Shown piece by piece: positions 39,692 through 40,973 of a stretch of 40,973 bases of DNA. The translations under genes were made by a program, and so were the position numbers. Source of the stretch: Sphingomonadales bacterium. Lineage in GTDB: Bacteria; Pseudomonadota; Alphaproteobacteria; Sphingomonadales; Sphingomonadaceae. Each line of letters starts with the position of its first letter. Positions within the stretch are counted from its first letter, which is position 1. The stretch lies in NCBI GenBank assembly GCA_018971065.1, contig JAGWVC010000027.1:1-40973 (forward strand), written 5' to 3'. A model generated the notes under the pieces. That model ran no database searches. It worked only from the letters and a program-made list of their open reading frames with translations, and was not told the origin of the DNA.

Positions 39692-40483
39692 ATGGGACGG
39701 CTGCAGGCGATGAATTGGCCGAAGAATTGGTTGCAGGAACACGCGACGGAACTGGCCGTGGTGGTGGTGCTGGCGATCGTGCTGGGCTTGCTAGGGCCGT
39801 TCGGGACGTATGCGATGCCGCTGTGGCCACGCCTCGGCAAATGGCTGCTGTTCATCCTGGGCGGATTCCTGTTCTTTCGCCCGGTGATCGCGGCGGGCAC
39901 CGTGGTGGCCGCACATACCCGGCTGCCCCGGCTGGTGGCGATTGCCCTCGCCAACCTGCTGGCGGCAATGCCGACCACGCTGCTGGTGGCGTGGCTGCTG
40001 GTGGGCGCCGGGCTGGCGCGGGTAGGCCTGGCCGGACTGGCAGAACTGTACGCCGACGTGGTGATCGTGGGGCTGGTGGTGACGGCGGTGCAGGTGGCGA
40101 TGGACCGGCGCGGGACCGCCGTGACGATGCCGGAGGATACGGAGGATACGGCGGTTCCCGACACCCCCGCCCTGCCCCGACTGGCCGCGCGGCTGCCGGA
40201 TGACTGGGGTTTGCGGGTGATCGCGCTGTCGAACGAGGACCATTACGTGCGGGTGCATGTGGTCGAGGCGAGCACGCTGTTGCTGATGCGGATCAGCGAT
40301 GCGGTGGACGAGATGGACGGCGTGGAGGGCGCGCGGGTGCATCGCGGCTGGTGGGTGGCGCGGGCGGCGGTTTCGGGCGTGGAACGGCGCGGGCGGGCGG
40401 TGTGGCTGCGGCTGGCGAACGGGCTGGAAGCGCCGGTGGCGCGCAATGCCGTGGCCGACCTGCGCGAACAAGGGTGGCTTTAG
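39692..40483 (+). CDS. Membrane-anchored LytTR transcriptional regulator
   Basis: A 263-residue protein. Residues ~20-130 hold four hydrophobic helices (ATELAVVVVLAIVLGLLGPF, and others) and residues ~165-260 form a LytTR DNA-binding domain (LRVIALSNEDHYVRVHVVEA, then LLLMRISDAVDEMDGVEGAR and VHRGWWVARAAVSGVERRGR). The RVHRGWWVAR and ANGLEAPVARN motifs are conserved in the fold. This is a one-component membrane regulator with no receiver domain. Its signal and targets are unknown. It is divergent from the DUF2306-like gene, which is a plausible partner. Starts at 39692 (used here) or 39710 are both possible. Confidence 0.88.
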   Translation: MGRLQAMNWPKNWLQEHATELAVVVVLAIVLGLLGPFGTYAMPLWPRLGKWLLFILGGFLFFRPVIAAGTVVAAHTRLPRLVAIALANLLAAMPTTLLVAWLLVGAGLARVGLAGLAELYADVVIVGLVVTAVQVAMDRRGTAVTMPEDTEDTAVPDTPALPRLAARLPDDWGLRVIALSNEDHYVRVHVVEASTLLLMRISDAVDEMDGVEGARVHRGWWVARAAVSGVERRGRAVWLRLANGLEAPVARNAVADLREQGWL

Positions 40484-40489
40484 GCCCCA

Positions 40490-40941
40490 TTATCGCGCGG
40501 TGAACGCGGCCCAGGCCGGGGCATCGGGGTGATCGCTGGTCGCAGGGTCCCACTGGCGGTTCATCAGCGCATGGGCGTCCGCCGCTGCCATGCCGCGTTC
40601 GCGGTGAAGGCGGTGGAAGCAGGCGGAGACGCGCCAGTTCATCACGCAATGGACGTGGACCGGGCCTTGCGCGGCGGCAAGCGCGGCGCGGAAGGCGGCG
40701 AAGTGGGCGTCTGTGGGCGCGCCGAACGGGATGGGGATATTGGTGTAGGCGATGCCGGCGGCGGCGCAGCGTGCGGGTTCGCGGGAAGGATGCCGGGCGA
40801 ATCGGGCAGCGCCAGATTGATGACATGGCGGACGCCGATTTTCGCCAGCCGCGCGAAATCGTCCGGGCCCAACAGGCCCGAGGTGGTGGTGGCGGAATCG
40901 AGGCGCTGCCAGGCGCGAATGTCGTCGGGATCGGGGTTCAT
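40490..40941 (-). pseudogene. Protein tyrosine phosphatase-like gene broken by a one-base frameshift
   Basis: The first part (from the ATG at 40941: MNPDPDDIRAWQRL, then IGVRHVINLALPDSPGILP) and the second part (IAYTNIPIPFGAPTDAHF, then VHVHCVMNWRVSACF and HRERG) belong to one protein but sit in different minus frames. The frame changes at a GGG run (40783-40785 on the plus strand). One extra base there would join them as PGILPREPARCAAAGIAYT. The Cys-Arg loop (HCVMNWRVS) matches bacterial PTP-like proteins of the IAYTNIPIPF type. Either the gene is inactivated or the assembly misses a base. The end (40490) is seven bases past the LytTR stop. Confidence 0.82.
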
Positions 40942-40973
40942 GCACCGAATGTTGCCCGGGAACGAACTTGCGC

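Noticed and set aside
1..40973. CRISPR arrays, insertion sequences, rRNA genes
   Set aside because: No regularly spaced repeats, no transposase frame with terminal inverted repeats, and no rRNA sequence were seen.

Overview
The window is about 41 kb of very GC-rich, densely packed DNA with no mobile element, rRNA or CRISPR array. The mix points to a sphingomonad alphaproteobacterium, probably Novosphingobium or a close relative. The clues are a large TonB-dependent receptor, many CaiB-type CoA transferases and acyl-CoA enzymes, small Flp pilins, GTG/TTG starts, and the linked block aroK-aroB-xerD. This assignment is inferred from gene content and not from a marker gene.

Layout. 1-2.8 kb: the start of a minus-strand gene cut by the left edge, an aldo/keto reductase, a carboxymuconolactone-decarboxylase-like protein and a MipA/OmpV outer-membrane protein. 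2.97-5.5 kb: tRNA-Arg(ACG), a MutT-type Nudix hydrolase, three tandem Flp pilin genes, and a small membrane protein paired with a Cro/CI-type regulator. 5.5-11.3 kb: housekeeping genes accA, xerD, aroB and aroK (minus, the last three overlapping end to end), and two divergent envelope proteins of unknown function. 11.4-16.4 kb: a SnoaL-like protein with a POT peptide transporter, a LuxE-like adenylate-forming enzyme divergent from a TetR regulator, and a CitE-like lyase. 16.4-22.6 kb: a TonB-dependent receptor, an MFS_3 exporter, a divergent thiolase, and a MarR regulator.

22.7-39 kb is accessory acyl-CoA catabolism. Two paralogous small secreted proteins have promoters whose -10 boxes lie inside an ACCTAGGT palindrome. 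They are followed by two tandem family III CoA transferases separated by a 140-bp imperfect palindrome, a small cysteine protein, an acyl-CoA synthetase, a CoA transferase and a crotonase with unusual N-terminal regions, an amidohydrolase and an IclR regulator. Next come two tandem RBBP9-like hydrolases, the first of which has lost its catalytic Ser and Asp. A DUF35/thiolase-like pair is divergent from a 3-ketosteroid delta1-dehydrogenase-like flavoprotein that keeps all its catalytic residues. An ArsR regulator with sensor-like cysteines and a luciferase-like flavin enzyme follow. Together this suggests uptake (TonB), CoA activation or transfer, beta-oxidation-like steps and possibly retro-aldol side-chain cleavage of a steroid- or terpenoid-like substrate. 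The substrate itself cannot be read from the sequence.

39-41 kb: a DUF2306-like membrane protein, a membrane-anchored LytTR regulator, and a phosphatase-like gene broken by a one-base frameshift.

The strongest candidates for something new are the ACCTAGGT operators on the secreted paralogues, the hydrolase/pseudo-hydrolase pair, and the rearranged-looking CoA transferase and crotonase.
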